Assembly (NCBI GenBank): GCA_029262975.1
Contig: JAJCYJ010000232.1
Span: forward strand, 1 to 6,109
DNA: 6,109 nucleotides
Reading direction: 5' to 3'
Source: Saprospiraceae bacterium
GTDB lineage: Bacteria > Bacteroidota > Bacteroidia > Chitinophagales > Saprospiraceae
The notes under the pieces are model-generated. The model did not search any database, was not told the origin of the DNA, and saw only the letters and a list, made by a program, of their open reading frames with translations. The position numbers and the translations under genes are program-made. The number at the start of each line of letters is the position of its first letter. The first letter of the stretch is position 1. Shown in pieces: positions 6,108 through 6,109 of the stretch.

Positions 6108-6109
6108 AC

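Larger units (their letters stand above)
5688..6109. other. Non-coding right end with tandem repeat
   Basis: These 422 bases contain no convincing complete gene. The part just after the serine hydrolase gene holds GGCATCCTACGGCATTTTCG, with GGCAT nearly repeated, followed by T5. Only a 3-bp AGG/CCT stem could form there, so a terminator is not supported. The 19-bp tandem array follows at 5737-5850. The rest is A+T-rich, with a T9 run at 5926-5934 and a possible minus-strand coding remnant. Confidence 0.7.

Overview
The window looks like accessory DNA from a member of the Bacteroidota, most likely a marine Cytophagales- or Flavobacteriia-type organism. The evidence is the A+T-rich composition, A-rich leaders instead of Shine-Dalgarno sites, lipoprotein signals ending in SSC or NSC, and the DUF6090 family, which I know mainly from this phylum. 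Species cannot be read from the sequence.

Layout, left to right. Positions 2-1357 hold a decayed IS1182-type DDE transposase, cut by the left window edge and broken by several stops and frameshifts. It also carries two extra insertions, each containing a palindrome. Positions 1401-1970 (minus strand) encode an intact TetR/AcrR-family repressor. It is divergent from an intact lipoprotein with a SnoaL-like (ester cyclase, NTF2-fold) domain at 2081-2623. The 110 bp between them holds two copies of an 18-bp operator-like site, 30 bp apart, one of them inside a 14+14 bp perfect inverted repeat. This is a compact, self-consistent regulator-target pair.

Next come two overlapping DUF6090 membrane-protein genes (2740-3475 and 3468-4248). 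Both are broken: the first by a nonsense codon plus a frameshift, the second by a single extra A in an A6 run. A lipoprotein serine hydrolase of the beta-lactamase/class C fold (4341-5687) follows and is intact.

The DUF6090 pair and the serine hydrolase are each preceded by a long imperfect hairpin with a shared tail close to the start codon. This gives the region a cassette-like look that recalls, but does not match, integron attC sites. The right end (5688-6109) has no convincing gene. It contains six tandem copies of a 19-bp unit and, on the minus strand, a possible C-terminal fragment of an unidentified protein.

Overall this is a patchwork of mobile-element debris, recently inactivated genes and dispersed palindromes around two intact functional units. 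No new defence or biosynthetic system is visible. The most unusual signals are the small palindromes inserted in frame in the transposase, the hairpin-plus-ORF organisation and the operator pair.
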